Assembly (NCBI GenBank): GCA_963738135.1
Contig: CAVTVK010000001.1
Span: 124,001 to 188,000 of the forward strand
Length of the DNA: 64,000 nt
Origin: Bog-473 sp963738135
GTDB lineage: Bacteria; Actinomycetota; Acidimicrobiia; Acidimicrobiales; RAAP-2
Direction: 5' to 3'
Below the pieces are notes generated by a model, which was not told the DNA's origin, made no database searches, and saw only the letters and a list, made by a program, of their open reading frames with translations. Shown here one piece after another: positions 48,113 through 57,278 of the stretch (position 1 is its first letter; every line of letters begins with the position of its first letter). The translations under genes and the position numbers were made by a program.

Positions 48113-48568
48113 ATGACCACCATCATCGAGGGCGTCGATGGCTTTGCCGAACTCGTCGGCAAGGAGCTCGGCTACTCCGAATGGCAGCCGATCACCCAGG
48201 AGCGGGTGAACCTCTTCGCCGACGCCACCGACGACCACCAGTGGATCCATGTGGACCCCGAGCGCGCCAAGGACGGTCCCTTCGGCGTCGCCATCGCCCA
48301 CGGCTACCTCACGCTCTCGCTGGCGCCCGTCCTGCTCAACAAGGTCATCCGGGTCGACAAGACGAAGTTCGGCGTCAACTACGGCTGCAACAAGGTCCGC
48401 TTCCCCTCCCCCGTGCCAGTGGGCTCGGAGCTGCGGATGGGCGTCACCATCGCCGCCGTCGACGAGACCGAAGGTGGCGTACAGGTCACCTACGACCTCG
48501 TGATGGAGGTCAAGGACGCGCCCAAGCCTGCCTGCGTGGCCCAAGTCGTCTACCGCTATTACCGCTGA
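48113..48568 (+). CDS. MaoC-like (R)-enoyl-CoA hydratase
   Basis: 151 residues, hot-dog fold. The hydratase-2 motif is NLFADATDDHQWIHVDPERA with catalytic Asp and His, followed by GVAIAHGYLTLSL. Start ATG 48113 has GAGGAG 6 bases upstream. The ATP-independent reaction adds water to trans-2-enoyl-CoA, in fatty acid metabolism. It lies just before menG (19 bases) and may be co-transcribed with it. Confidence 0.88.
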   Translation: MTTIIEGVDGFAELVGKELGYSEWQPITQERVNLFADATDDHQWIHVDPERAKDGPFGVAIAHGYLTLSLAPVLLNKVIRVDKTKFGVNYGCNKVRFPSPVPVGSELRMGVTIAAVDETEGGVQVTYDLVMEVKDAPKPACVAQVVYRYYR

Positions 48569-48587
48569 GCTGACACCGACCGACGCC

Positions 48588-49304
48588 ATGGCGCGCCGCC
48601 GGCCCGGGTCACCGCCGCCGCTGCCCACAGGAGACGAGAAGACGGCGCAGGTGCGCGCCATGTTCGACACCATCGCACCGCGCTACGACCTCATCAACCG
48701 CCTGATGACGTTCGGGCTCGACCAGGCGTGGCGACGTGGCACGGTGGCCGCGCTGGCGCTCCCCGCAGGGTCGCTCGTCCTGGACCTCGCGTGCGGCACC
48801 GGCGATCTCTCGCGGCTGGCCCTGCGCCGCGGCTACCGGGTCGTCGGCACCGACCTCAGCGCGGGCATGCTCGGAGCCAACGGGGCGGCCACGCCACTGG
48901 TCGAGGCCGACGGCAGCCTTCTCCCCTTCGCCGATGGCGCCTTCGACGGCCTCGTCTGCGGTTACGCGCTGCGCAACTTCACGGACCTTGCCGCCACCCT
49001 GGCCGAATCGGCCCGCGTCCTGCGGCCGGGCGGGCGGCTCGCCGTGCTGGAGGTGGACACGCCGACGGCGCCGCTCTGGCGCGCCGGCTACGACCTGTGG
49101 TTCACCAAGGCCGTACCTGCCCTGGGGGCGGTCCTCTCGGACAGGGAGGCCTACCGCTACCTCCCCCAGTCGGTCGCCTACCTGCCCCCCACCCCGGTGC
49201 TGCGCGCCATGCTGCGCGACGCCGGCTTCTCCGCCGTGGGGATCCGGCCGCTGGCGGGCGGCCTGAGCCAGATGGTGGTGGCCACCCGCGCCGGCGCGCC
49301 GTGA
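48588..49304 (+). CDS. menG: Demethylmenaquinone methyltransferase
   Basis: 238 residues, UbiE/MenG family. Diagnostic FDTIAPRYDLINRLMTFGLD is followed by SAM motif I LVLDLACGTGDLSRLA and motif LVCGYALRNFTDL. It methylates demethylmenaquinone in the final step of menaquinone synthesis. The stop overlaps the menF start as GTGA. The menC gene 36 kb away supplies another step. Confidence 0.93.
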   Translation: MARRRPGSPPPLPTGDEKTAQVRAMFDTIAPRYDLINRLMTFGLDQAWRRGTVAALALPAGSLVLDLACGTGDLSRLALRRGYRVVGTDLSAGMLGANGAATPLVEADGSLLPFADGAFDGLVCGYALRNFTDLAATLAESARVLRPGGRLAVLEVDTPTAPLWRAGYDLWFTKAVPALGAVLSDREAYRYLPQSVAYLPPTPVLRAMLRDAGFSAVGIRPLAGGLSQMVVATRAGAP

Positions 49305-50620
49305 CGGCACCGCCTCCGACCGCGATCGCCGCCGCGACACTGCACGCCCGCACCGTGCCGCTCGAGTACGGGCCCGATGCGCTGGAGTTCGACGGCAGCC
49401 CCACCGTGCTCTTCGACCGGCCCGGGCTGACGCTCGTCGGGTGGGGCACCGCCCTGCTCGTCCCCGCCACCGAGGCGGCGGCGGCGCTCGCGACCATCCC
49501 GTGCGAGGACGGCGTCCGCGTCCTGGGTTCGGGCCCGGTGGCCCTCGGCGCCCTCCCCTTCACCGACGCGTTCGGCGGCGATCTCGTGGTCCCCCGCTTC
49601 ACCATGGGCACGTCGCGCGACGCCGACGGGGTCACGCGGCGCTGGGCCACGGCCATCGGGCCGGCGGACGTGGCGTTGCCCGACACGGCCGAGCTCTTCG
49701 ACGCCGTCATCTGGCAGTACGGCAGCGCACCCCAGCCGCAGGAGCCGACGGAACCCGACGTGGTCGAGCTCACGACCCTCATGACGTCCGCCGACTATGC
49801 CGCCATGGTGGCCGACGCCGTTGCCGTCATGGCGGCACCCGACGTCGCGCTGCGAAAGGTGGTGCTGTCCCGGCCGGTCGAGGTCCGGCTGCGCGGCGAC
49901 CTCTCACTGTCGGCCGTACTGCGGCGGCTGAGGGCCGGCGAGCCGAATTGCACCATCTTCTCCATGCCGGTCCCCGAGGGCTCCTTCTTCGGCGCCAGCC
50001 CTGAGCTCCTGGTGGCCCGGCACGGCTCGCGTGTCTCGAGCCACCCGCTGGCCGGCACCGTGCCGCGAGGGGACACCGCGCGGGCCGATGCCGACGCCCA
50101 GCGCGACCTGGCCGGGTCGGCCAAGAACCGGACCGAGCACCGCTACGTCGTCGAAGCCATCGCCACCGCCTTGGCGCCGTACTGCACGGACCTGGCCGTC
50201 CCGAGCGAGCCCTCGGTCGTCGCTTTCCGCTCCGTGGCCCATCTCGGCACCCGGATCGAGGGCCGCCTGTCCGGGGCCGATCCCGCCGGGGTGCTCGAGC
50301 TCCTGCAGCAGCTCCACCCGACGCCGGCCGTCGGCGGCACGCCGCGCGCCGACGCTCTGGACTTCATCGCCGGCCACGAGGCGGGCGAGCGGGGCCACTG
50401 GGCCGGACCCGTGGGCTGGGTGGGGTCAGGTGGCGACGGGGAGTGGATGATCGGCATCCGCAGCGCCCAGCTCGACCCCGACGGGGGCACGCTCCGGCTG
50501 CGAGCCGGTGGGGGGATCGTGGCCGACTCGGACCCCGACGCCGAAGCGGCCGAGGCCAACGTGAAGCTGGCCACGGTGCTCGATGCCGTGATCCCGGGTG
50601 CGGCCTCACAGCTGCGCTGA
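49301..50620 (+). CDS. menF: Isochorismate synthase
   Basis: 439 residues, chorismate-utilising family. Key segments are VALRKVVLSRPVEVRL, FFGASPELLVARHG, SHPLAGTVPRGDT, GSAKNRTEHRYVVEA, LHPTPAVGGTPR and the C-terminal RAGGGIVADSDPDAE. The Lys in LRKVVLSR and the pattern of AGT fit isochorismate synthase rather than TrpE, whose own gene is elsewhere. It starts menaquinone synthesis. Alternatively it could feed a siderophore, but linkage with menG argues for menaquinone. GTG 49301 is coupled to menG. The stop lies 3 bases from the convergent kinase stop. Confidence 0.9.
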   Translation: MTAPPPTAIAAATLHARTVPLEYGPDALEFDGSPTVLFDRPGLTLVGWGTALLVPATEAAAALATIPCEDGVRVLGSGPVALGALPFTDAFGGDLVVPRFTMGTSRDADGVTRRWATAIGPADVALPDTAELFDAVIWQYGSAPQPQEPTEPDVVELTTLMTSADYAAMVADAVAVMAAPDVALRKVVLSRPVEVRLRGDLSLSAVLRRLRAGEPNCTIFSMPVPEGSFFGASPELLVARHGSRVSSHPLAGTVPRGDTARADADAQRDLAGSAKNRTEHRYVVEAIATALAPYCTDLAVPSEPSVVAFRSVAHLGTRIEGRLSGADPAGVLELLQQLHPTPAVGGTPRADALDFIAGHEAGERGHWAGPVGWVGSGGDGEWMIGIRSAQLDPDGGTLRLRAGGGIVADSDPDAEAAEANVKLATVLDAVIPGAASQLR

Positions 50621-50623
50621 GGC

Positions 50624-52133
50624 TCAGTGCAGCTGTGGTGAGCGCACCGGCGCCGGCGGCGCCGGGCCAACCGGCAGGCCCAGAGGAGCAGCGGCCAGCG
50701 GGATCCTGACCAGGACCGTGGCACCGCCGCTCGGCGAGGTGCCCACCCCGGCCGTCCCGTGCAGGGCCTCGGCGATGGCCCGCACGATGGCCAGGCCGAG
50801 CCCGGTGCCGGCGGCCGAACGGGACGGGTCGCCCTGGTAGAAGCGGTCGAAGACCCGACTGGCCACGCCGGGGGACATACCGGGACCATTGTCGGACACT
50901 CGGATGAATCCCATGGATTCGCTCACCCCCGTCGAGACGACGACCTCGGTCCCCGCCGGCGTGTGGGCCAGCGCGTTGCGAACGAGGTTGTGCGCCACCT
51001 GGGCCAGCCGCTCGCCGTCCCCCACCACGACCACCGACGGCCCCTCCTGCAGGCTGAGCTGGTGACCGTGGGGCACGGCGTTGGAGTCGTCCACCGCGTC
51101 GGCGCAGATGCGGTGCAGGTCGACCGGTTCCGCCCGTAGCGGTCGACCCCGGTCCAGCTCGGCCAGCAGCAAGAGGTCCTCGACCAGACCACCCATCCGG
51201 GTGGCCTCCTCCTCGATGCGCTTGAGCGCCTTGTTCTTCCCGGCCTCGTCGGAGAAGCCGCCCCGGCCCAGCAACTCGGCGTAGCCGCGGATGGAGGTCA
51301 GGGGCGTGCGGCAGCTCGTGGGAGGCGTCGGCCACGAACTGGCGCAGGCGCTCCTCGGAGGCGGACTTCTCGTCGAAGGCCACCTCGATCTGGGTCAGCA
51401 TCTGGTTCAGGGCGGAGCCCAGGCGGCCGATCTCGGTGCCGGGGCGCCCTTCGGGGACGCGGCGGGTCAGGTCGCCCGAGGCAATGGCGTCCGCCGTGCC
51501 CGCCATCTGGCGCAGGGGGCGCAGGCCGCGGCGCACCACCACCAGGACGAGGAGGCCCATGGCCAGCAGGACCGCCACGCTCGCGATCAGCTCCACCTTG
51601 CGCAGCGAGGCCAGCGTGTCGTTGGCGGGGTTCAGCGAAACGGAGGTGACGAGCGTGCCCTGCGGCACCGCCACGGCGACCGTGCGGTAGCGGCCGTCGG
51701 GATCGCCGGTGCTCCGCAGCACGATGGCGTCGGGGTCGGGGCGGAAGGTGCCGGCGTAGCGCCCCACCCGCACCCGGTGGTCGAGGTCGGGCACCTCCTG
51801 CACCGGGATGCCCTTGGTGAGGATCGGTGCCGGGTCCGGACGGGCTATCGGACCCGACGGGCGGGTCAGGATGACCTTGCCGTCGTTGTTGAGCAGCTGC
51901 ACGTAGAAGTCGGGGGAGACGCGCCGCGACAGGTCGCCCTCGTTGACCGCGATGCCGCGCTCGGCGGCGTAGGTCAGGTAGTTGAAGCCGAGCGATTCGT
52001 TCTGGGCCAGCGAATTGTCGGCCTGGCCGTAGAGGAATGAGCGCACGGACGCGTACGTCACCACGTCGGCGACCACGAGGCCGAGCACGAGCAGCAACGC
52101 CACCAGGGCGACGAGCCGCTTCTGGAGGCTCAT
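50624..52133 (-). CDS. Sensor histidine kinase, interrupted by one frameshift
   Basis: About 502 residues when joined. ATG 52133 overlaps the regulator stop (ATGA). Helix 1 is LVALVALLLVLGLVVADVVT, then an external sensor of about 130 residues, helix 2 (IASVAVLLAMGLLVLVVV), and a HAMP domain (LRPLRQMAGTADAIASGDLT). The HisKA box begins FVADASHEL and then shifts frame. Removing one base at about 51310 gives RTPLTSIRGYAELLGRGG, which continues to the ATPase domain (HNLVRNALAHTPAGT, DNGPGM, GTGLGLAIV). The phospho-acceptor His is intact. The signal is unknown. Confidence 0.9.
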
Positions 52134-52834
52134 CCGTCCCGGGGCAGGCGGAGGGTGTAACCGACGCGCCGGATCGTGTGGATGAGCGCTGGCTCGCGGT
52201 CGTCGATCTTCTTGCGCAGGTAGCTGATGTAGGTCTCGACGATGTTCGGATCGCCGTGGAAGTCGAAGCCCCACACGTTGTCGAGGAGCTCGGACTTGGA
52301 GATCACGCGCCGCGCGTTCTCGAGCAGGTAGCGCAACAGGTTGAACTCCGTGGCCGTCAGCTCGATGGACAGCTCGTCGCGCCACACCTCGTGGGTGTCG
52401 ACGTTCATGACCAGGTCGGCGAAGCGGAGCAGCGAGGTGTCCGCAGCGGCCAGCTCGCCGGCGCGCCGCAGGATCGCCCCGACCCGTGCCATGAGCTCCT
52501 CGATGCTGAACGGCTTCGTCACGTAGTCGTCGCCCATGCTCAAGCCCTCGACCTTGTCCTCGGTCGTGTCGCGCGCCGTGAGGAAGACGATCGGCATCTG
52601 TTCGCCCTGGTTGCGCAGGCGCCGGCAGACCTCGTTGCCGTCGAAGTCGGGCAACATGACGTCGAGCATGACGAGATGCGGCCGGAAGCTGCGCACCTGC
52701 TCGAGCGCCTCGGCTCCGGTGGCGGCCACACCGACCTGGTAGCCCTCGAAGGTGAGCGCAGCCGAGAGCAGCTCGGCGATGCTCGGCTCGTCGTCGACGA
52801 CGAGGATGCGGGCCGGGGGTGCCTCGACCGTCAC
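52130..52834 (-). CDS. OmpR-family response regulator
   Basis: 234 residues. Receiver domain: ILVVDDEPSIAELLSAAL, phospho-acceptor Asp in LVMLDVMLPDFDG, Lys in DDYVTKPFS. The C-terminal winged helix has ELTATEFNLLRYLLENARRV, then VWGFDFHGDPNIVETYISYL and HTIRRVGYTLR. GTG 52834 is chosen since it starts the receiver domain and lies just beyond the ppm1 stop. It is coupled to the kinase and resembles MprA/TcrA-like regulators. Confidence 0.92.
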   Translation of the reverse strand: MTVEAPPARILVVDDEPSIAELLSAALTFEGYQVGVAATGAEALEQVRSFRPHLVMLDVMLPDFDGNEVCRRLRNQGEQMPIVFLTARDTTEDKVEGLSMGDDYVTKPFSIEELMARVGAILRRAGELAAADTSLLRFADLVMNVDTHEVWRDELSIELTATEFNLLRYLLENARRVISKSELLDNVWGFDFHGDPNIVETYISYLRKKIDDREPALIHTIRRVGYTLRLPRDG

Positions 52835-52850
52835 GCCAGCCCGTCCGTGC

Positions 52851-53765
52851 TCATGCCGACCGGACCGGGTCCTCGGAGTCGGTGGCGGCAGCGCTGACGG
52901 GCTGTCCCGCACCAGATCCTGCGACAGCGCCTGCGCCGGCGCTCGCATGTGCGCCCGTCCCGGGGTTCGTGGACGCACCAACGACGCCCAGACCTCCGCT
53001 CCCACCACTGGCCGACGAGGACTTGCGCCGCGACCCCCAGAAGCGATGCTGCACGCCGTGCACGATCCGGCCCAGGCCCCAGAACGTCACCAGGGCGAGC
53101 GCCTCGACCACGATGAACGAGGACATCTTGGACTCGCCGGCCTCGCGGTCGACGAACTTGATCGGCACTTCGGTCATGACGGCGCCGTACTGGCGCGAAC
53201 GGTACGTCATTTCGATCTGGAACCCGTAGCCCTCGGCCCGTATGCGGTCGAGGTCGAGCAGGCGCAGGATCCGGGCCGAATAGGCCCGGTAGCCCGCCGT
53301 CGAATCGGCCACGCCGAGACCGAGGACGGCCGACGCGTAGACGTTGCCTCCGCGCGAGAGCAGGTGGCGGTGCCAGGCCCAGTTGGGGATGGAGCCCCCC
53401 TCGATGTAACGCGAGCCGATCACCACGTCGTAGCCCTCGTCGAGGGGCGCCACCAACGTCGGCAGCGCGGCAGGGTCGTGCGAGAAGTCGGCGTCGATCT
53501 CGATACAGGCGTCGTAGCCGCGCTCGAGGCCCCAGGCGAAGCCGGCCCGGTACGCGCTGCCGAGCCCGGACTTCGACGCACGCGACAACAGATGGACGTC
53601 GGGCAGCTCCGCCGCCACCGCGGTCACGAGGGCGGCGGTGCCGTCGGGGCTTCCATCGTCGACCACGAGCACGCCGGCACCGGGCAGGCACTCGTGGATC
53701 CGGCGCAGCATCCGCTCGATGTTCTCCGACTCGTTGTAGGTCGGAATGACCACCAGCGGTCGCAT
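52851..53765 (-). CDS. Polyprenol-phosphate mannose synthase (GT2, DPM1-like)
   Basis: 304 residues. GT2 domain: VVIPTYNESENIERMLRRI, VLVVDDGSPDGTAAL, the metal-binding DADFSHDP and VIGSRYIEGGSIPNW. The catalytic domain ends near residue 235. The tail of about 60 residues is Gly/Ser/Ala-rich (GAHASAGAGAVAGSGAG) and probably disordered. It makes polyprenol-phosphate mannose from GDP-mannose, the donor used by GT39 and GT87 enzymes such as those at 1 and 57279. The function of the two-component pair next to it may be cell-wall related, by inference. Confidence 0.88.
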   Translation of the reverse strand: MRPLVVIPTYNESENIERMLRRIHECLPGAGVLVVDDGSPDGTAALVTAVAAELPDVHLLSRASKSGLGSAYRAGFAWGLERGYDACIEIDADFSHDPAALPTLVAPLDEGYDVVIGSRYIEGGSIPNWAWHRHLLSRGGNVYASAVLGLGVADSTAGYRAYSARILRLLDLDRIRAEGYGFQIEMTYRSRQYGAVMTEVPIKFVDREAGESKMSSFIVVEALALVTFWGLGRIVHGVQHRFWGSRRKSSSASGGSGGLGVVGASTNPGTGAHASAGAGAVAGSGAGQPVSAAATDSEDPVRSA

Positions 53766-53936
53766 GCACCCATTCTAGATGAGGTTGCCGCGCCAACCTC
53801 TTCGCCGGCCGGAGCGGCGGCCGGGCCTGGTTCTGCCCCTCTCGCCTGCCCGTTCCGCCTCCGACCGATGTCTCGATGCCTCAGGCACGGGCGACGACGG
53901 ACGACGTCACCCGCCGACGCAGGCACGAGCGCCGAC

Positions 53937-55121
53937 TCAGATGTCGATCGGCTCCTCAGCCGGCCCGATGAGCTCCTCTTCCTCCTCTTCCACGAGAGCC
54001 CCGGCCGCAGCGGGCCCCCGCCGCAACTCCCGGACGATCACCTGGATGGCGCCGCCGACGGGAATGCCGACCAGTGCGCCGACGAACGTGCCCAGACCTC
54101 CGGCCACGCGGCCGCCCAGAGCGGCGCCGACCAGCACGGCGATCAGAACCCAGAAGGGGTTGAGCTGCACCGTCTTGCTCATGATGATGGGGTTCAGGAC
54201 GTGGTTCTCGATCTGCTGGTAGATCAGGAAGACGATCAGCATGGTGATGCCGGCCGGGACCGAATGGATAGCGGCGATGACCACGACGGGGACGCCGGCC
54301 AGCAGCCCGCCCACCAGCGGCAGCAGGTCCACCAGGGCGACGAAGACGCCGAGGAGCAACGCGAAGGGGACGCCCAGGATCTGGAGGGTGATGCCCACGA
54401 TGATCCCGGCGATCACCGAGGTCGCTGCGTTCCCGAGCATGTAGCCGGTCACCGAGCGAATGGACTCGTCGACCACGCGGTGCAGGCGGTCGGCCGTCGA
54501 GGGCTGGAAGAGGCTGAGGAAGCCGCGCCACATACGGGGGGCCTCCAGCATCGTGAAGAAGGTCAACACGGCGATCGTCACGATGGTGACGAGTGTCGAC
54601 ACGGCCGCTGCCCCGACCGAGAACGCGGTTGCCGGTGTGAGGATCTTGGTGAGCTGGGAGGTGAGCTTGGTCGATCCCTCCGACAGGTACTTCTGCAGGT
54701 GCAGCCGGTAGAGGAGACGGCCCAGTGGCCCGTGGCCCTTCTTGGCCTCGCGCACGAGAGTCGGAACCTGATCGCCGAAGTGACGGGCCGACGTCACCAG
54801 GGGCTCTGTGAACAGGTACACCAGTCCGATCAGCGCCAACGACCCGATCAGGAACACCACGAGGGTGGCTCCCCCGTGACTCAGTCCCCGACGATGCAGG
54901 AAACGCGTGGCCGGAGTCATCAAGAGGGTGAAGAAGAAGGCGATGATCACGTAGACGACGATGTTGCGCAGGACCCACAGCCCGAGGATCAGGGCCGCAT
55001 TGAGATCCAGCAGCAGAATGACGGTGGCGACCGAGACGACGATCGTCCCAAGAGGAATGCCGCGCCGATCCGCACTCCCGGAGAATCTCGAGCGCCAAGT
55101 CTCGTGCTCCTTCGGGGGCAT
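53937..55121 (-). CDS. AI-2E family permease
   Basis: 394 residues with the topology of AI-2E/YdiK-like permeases: an N-terminal pair of helices (IVVSVATVILLLDLNAALIL), a large middle loop (residues about 120-200) and C-terminal helices. The signature is VALVDLLPLVGGLLAGVPVV, with QQIENHVLNPIIMSKTVQLN. The tail is acidic (EEEEEELIGPAEEP). Family members export small molecules or act as Na/H antiporters; the substrate is unknown. It is divergent from the flippase-like gene at 55201 (80-base gap). Confidence 0.85.
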   Translation of the reverse strand: MPPKEHETWRSRFSGSADRRGIPLGTIVVSVATVILLLDLNAALILGLWVLRNIVVYVIIAFFFTLLMTPATRFLHRRGLSHGGATLVVFLIGSLALIGLVYLFTEPLVTSARHFGDQVPTLVREAKKGHGPLGRLLYRLHLQKYLSEGSTKLTSQLTKILTPATAFSVGAAAVSTLVTIVTIAVLTFFTMLEAPRMWRGFLSLFQPSTADRLHRVVDESIRSVTGYMLGNAATSVIAGIIVGITLQILGVPFALLLGVFVALVDLLPLVGGLLAGVPVVVIAAIHSVPAGITMLIVFLIYQQIENHVLNPIIMSKTVQLNPFWVLIAVLVGAALGGRVAGGLGTFVGALVGIPVGGAIQVIVRELRRGPAAAGALVEEEEEELIGPAEEPIDI

Positions 55122-55200
55122 GGCGCCCAGCTTGTCAGCTTCGGACTGCCAAGCGGCGGTTCCTCAGATCCGGGTGGCCCACGTGCAAGCATGAGATCCG

Positions 55201-56346
55201 ATGTCCGAGGAGGAACACACACAGCGGCCGGAGCCCGAACCGGCGTCGGCCGCCGAAATGCCCGCGGCCGAGGGGGTACCGGCCGTGCAGCCGCCCGGGG
55301 AAGAAGCTGTCCCGCAACCCCGGGTTCGCCGCAGGTTCCTGCCGCGCAACGTGAAGATCGCCTTGATGGTGCTGCTCCTCTTCTTCATCGGCGAATACAT
55401 CCTGCTCCCCGAGTTCGCGAGCGCCCGCCGCGAAGCGCACCAACTGACCCAGCTCAACTTCTTCTGGCTCGTCCTCGGCGCGCTGCTCGAGGTGTCGGCC
55501 CTGGTGGCCTACACACAGCTGACGCACACGGTGCTCTCCCCCGGCGCGCCCGACCGCTGGCGCCTCTTCCGCATCAACATGTGGGCACTCGCCATCAGTC
55601 ACACCCTGCCGGGCGGCCAGGTTCCGGGCACCGCTGCCAGCTACAAGTTGCTCACCGAGGCCAATGTGTCGGGCAGCACCGCTGCCTTCGGTCTGGCCAC
55701 CCAGGGCATCGGGTCGGCCGTCGTGCTCAACGTGATCTTCTGGTTGGCCCTCCTGATCTCCATCCCCCTGCAGGGATACAACCCGCTCTACGGCTTCGCC
55801 GCCATTCTGGGCGTGTTGCTCCTGGCCATCTTCGCCGCCGTGATCTTCTTCCTCACCCGCGGCGAGAAGCAGGCCGGCGTGTTCTTGCGCAGGGTGGCGG
55901 ACCGGTTGCCCTTCGTTCGAGCCGAGACGGTGACCGCGCTGGTCCAGAAGGTGGCGGACCGGATGAAGATCTTGTTCACGAGCTCGGATCTGCTCATGAA
56001 GGCCGGCATCTGGGCCGCCGCCAACTGGCTGCTCGACTGCGCCTCCCTCTGGGTCTTCCTGATCGCCTTCGGTGCGCACGTCTCGCCGATCGACGTCCTG
56101 GTGGCGTACGGGCTGGCCAACATCCTGGCCGTCATCCCGATCACGCCGAGCGGTCTGGGCGTCGTCGAGATCACCATCATCGCGGTGTTGAAGGGTTTCG
56201 GCGTGCCCGGCGACGTGGCGGCCGCCGGCGTCCTGAGCTGGCGCCTCGTCAACTTCTGGCTGCCGATCCCCTTCGGTGGCGCGTCCTACCTGTCGCTGCG
56301 CTTCGGACATCCGAGGACGGCGACAGCCAAGGCGATCCCCTCCTGA
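55201..56346 (+). CDS. Lysylphosphatidylglycerol-synthase TM-domain-like flippase (YbhN/UPF0104 family)
   Basis: 381 residues. The first 55 are disordered and Pro/Glu-rich, followed by about eight helices. Helix motifs include HTLPGGQVPGTAASYKLL and the diagnostic PITPSGLGVVEITIIAVLKG near the C-terminus. It matches the LPG_synthase_TM family without the catalytic LysS/GNAT domain, so a lipid transport or flippase role is more likely than lysinylation. ATG 55201 directly follows a good purine stretch. No partner lysyl transferase is adjacent. Confidence 0.82.
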   Translation: MSEEEHTQRPEPEPASAAEMPAAEGVPAVQPPGEEAVPQPRVRRRFLPRNVKIALMVLLLFFIGEYILLPEFASARREAHQLTQLNFFWLVLGALLEVSALVAYTQLTHTVLSPGAPDRWRLFRINMWALAISHTLPGGQVPGTAASYKLLTEANVSGSTAAFGLATQGIGSAVVLNVIFWLALLISIPLQGYNPLYGFAAILGVLLLAIFAAVIFFLTRGEKQAGVFLRRVADRLPFVRAETVTALVQKVADRMKILFTSSDLLMKAGIWAAANWLLDCASLWVFLIAFGAHVSPIDVLVAYGLANILAVIPITPSGLGVVEITIIAVLKGFGVPGDVAAAGVLSWRLVNFWLPIPFGGASYLSLRFGHPRTATAKAIPS

Positions 56347-56401
56347 CCCCGCCGATACCTGGCGTGCCTCGCTCGCCTCGCGTGCCTTACTTGCCTCGCG
56401 G

Positions 56402-56455
56402 GACTCGCGGGACTCGCGGGACTCGCGTGACTCGCGTGACTCGCGTGACTCGCGT
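56402..56455. repeat. 9-bp tandem repeat, six copies (GACTCGCGG/T)
   Basis: Two copies of GACTCGCGG are followed by four of GACTCGCGT, directly between the flippase gene stop (56346) and the methyltransferase ATG (56474). Degenerate copies GCCTCGCGT/G precede it (56366-56400). The ribosome binding region of the methyltransferase is therefore close to the repeat. Confidence 0.9.
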
Positions 56456-56473
56456 GCATCACGAGCCGAGCAG

Positions 56474-57277
56474 ATGAGCGCCGGCCACCCTTCCCTGGCG
56501 GCGCGCTGGGTCGCGGCCCAACGGCTCCGGCTGGAACGCACACGCCCCTCGACGCCCGGCGGAGACATCGAGGCCGAGCGCCGCCTCTACCGCTCCGTCG
56601 CCGGTGGCATGAGCGTCCCACTGGGCCGGGCCTCTGCGCTGGCGCAACGGACGCACGTGATCGACGCCGAGGTGGCGCGGGCCCTGGGCCGCGGCACGGC
56701 GCAGATCGTGCTCCTGGGGGCGGGCGACGACGGCCGCGTCCTGCGCTTCGGAGGCAATGCCGTGCAGTGGTTCGAAGTCGATCGACCCCGGGTGCAGGCG
56801 GACAAGCGCGAGCGCCTACGCGCGCTCGGCATCACGACGACGTCGACGACGTATCTCGGGCTCGACCTGCAGGACGATGACGTCGGTGCCGCGCTCCAGG
56901 CGGTCGGGCACGACGCGGATGCGCCGACCTTGTTCGTGGCCGAGGACATCTTCGACGCCGTGACACTGGAGGCGACCGCCGTGGTCTGCGCAGCGCTCCG
57001 GGCGCGGGCCACCCCCGACAGCGTGCTGGTGGCCACCTTCTCGGTCGTCCAGGAGGGAAGCGGCGCGGCCCGGGCGCTCCGCTCCGCCACAAACCTGCTG
57101 CGCCAGGCCACCGCCTCGCCGCGGCGCAACGAGTGGCGCCCAGGCGACCCCCAGAAACTGGCCGTCGTGACCGGCTGGCACGTCACCCACGCGGAGACGT
57201 CGGAGGAGCGGCGACTCGACCCTGGTGCCCACATGCTCCTCGTCGTGTGCGAACCCGACCCCGTGCGGGGCGGTTGA
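56474..57277 (+). CDS. Leucine-carboxyl-methyltransferase-like (PPM1/LCMT) methyltransferase
   Basis: 267 residues. The SAM core has QIVLLGAGDDGRVLRFGG (motif I variant), WFEVDRPRVQADKRERL and TLFVAEDIFDAVTLE. This is the LCMT/PPM1 type in bacteria, whose substrates are largely unknown. A conserved C-terminal segment follows (GWHVTHAETSEERRLDPG). ATG 56474 lies 19 bases after the 9-bp repeat. The open frame upstream (to 56276) is not protein-like, as it reads through the repeat. Confidence 0.78.
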   Translation: MSAGHPSLAARWVAAQRLRLERTRPSTPGGDIEAERRLYRSVAGGMSVPLGRASALAQRTHVIDAEVARALGRGTAQIVLLGAGDDGRVLRFGGNAVQWFEVDRPRVQADKRERLRALGITTTSTTYLGLDLQDDDVGAALQAVGHDADAPTLFVAEDIFDAVTLEATAVVCAALRARATPDSVLVATFSVVQEGSGAARALRSATNLLRQATASPRRNEWRPGDPQKLAVVTGWHVTHAETSEERRLDPGAHMLLVVCEPDPVRGG

Positions 57278-57278
57278 C

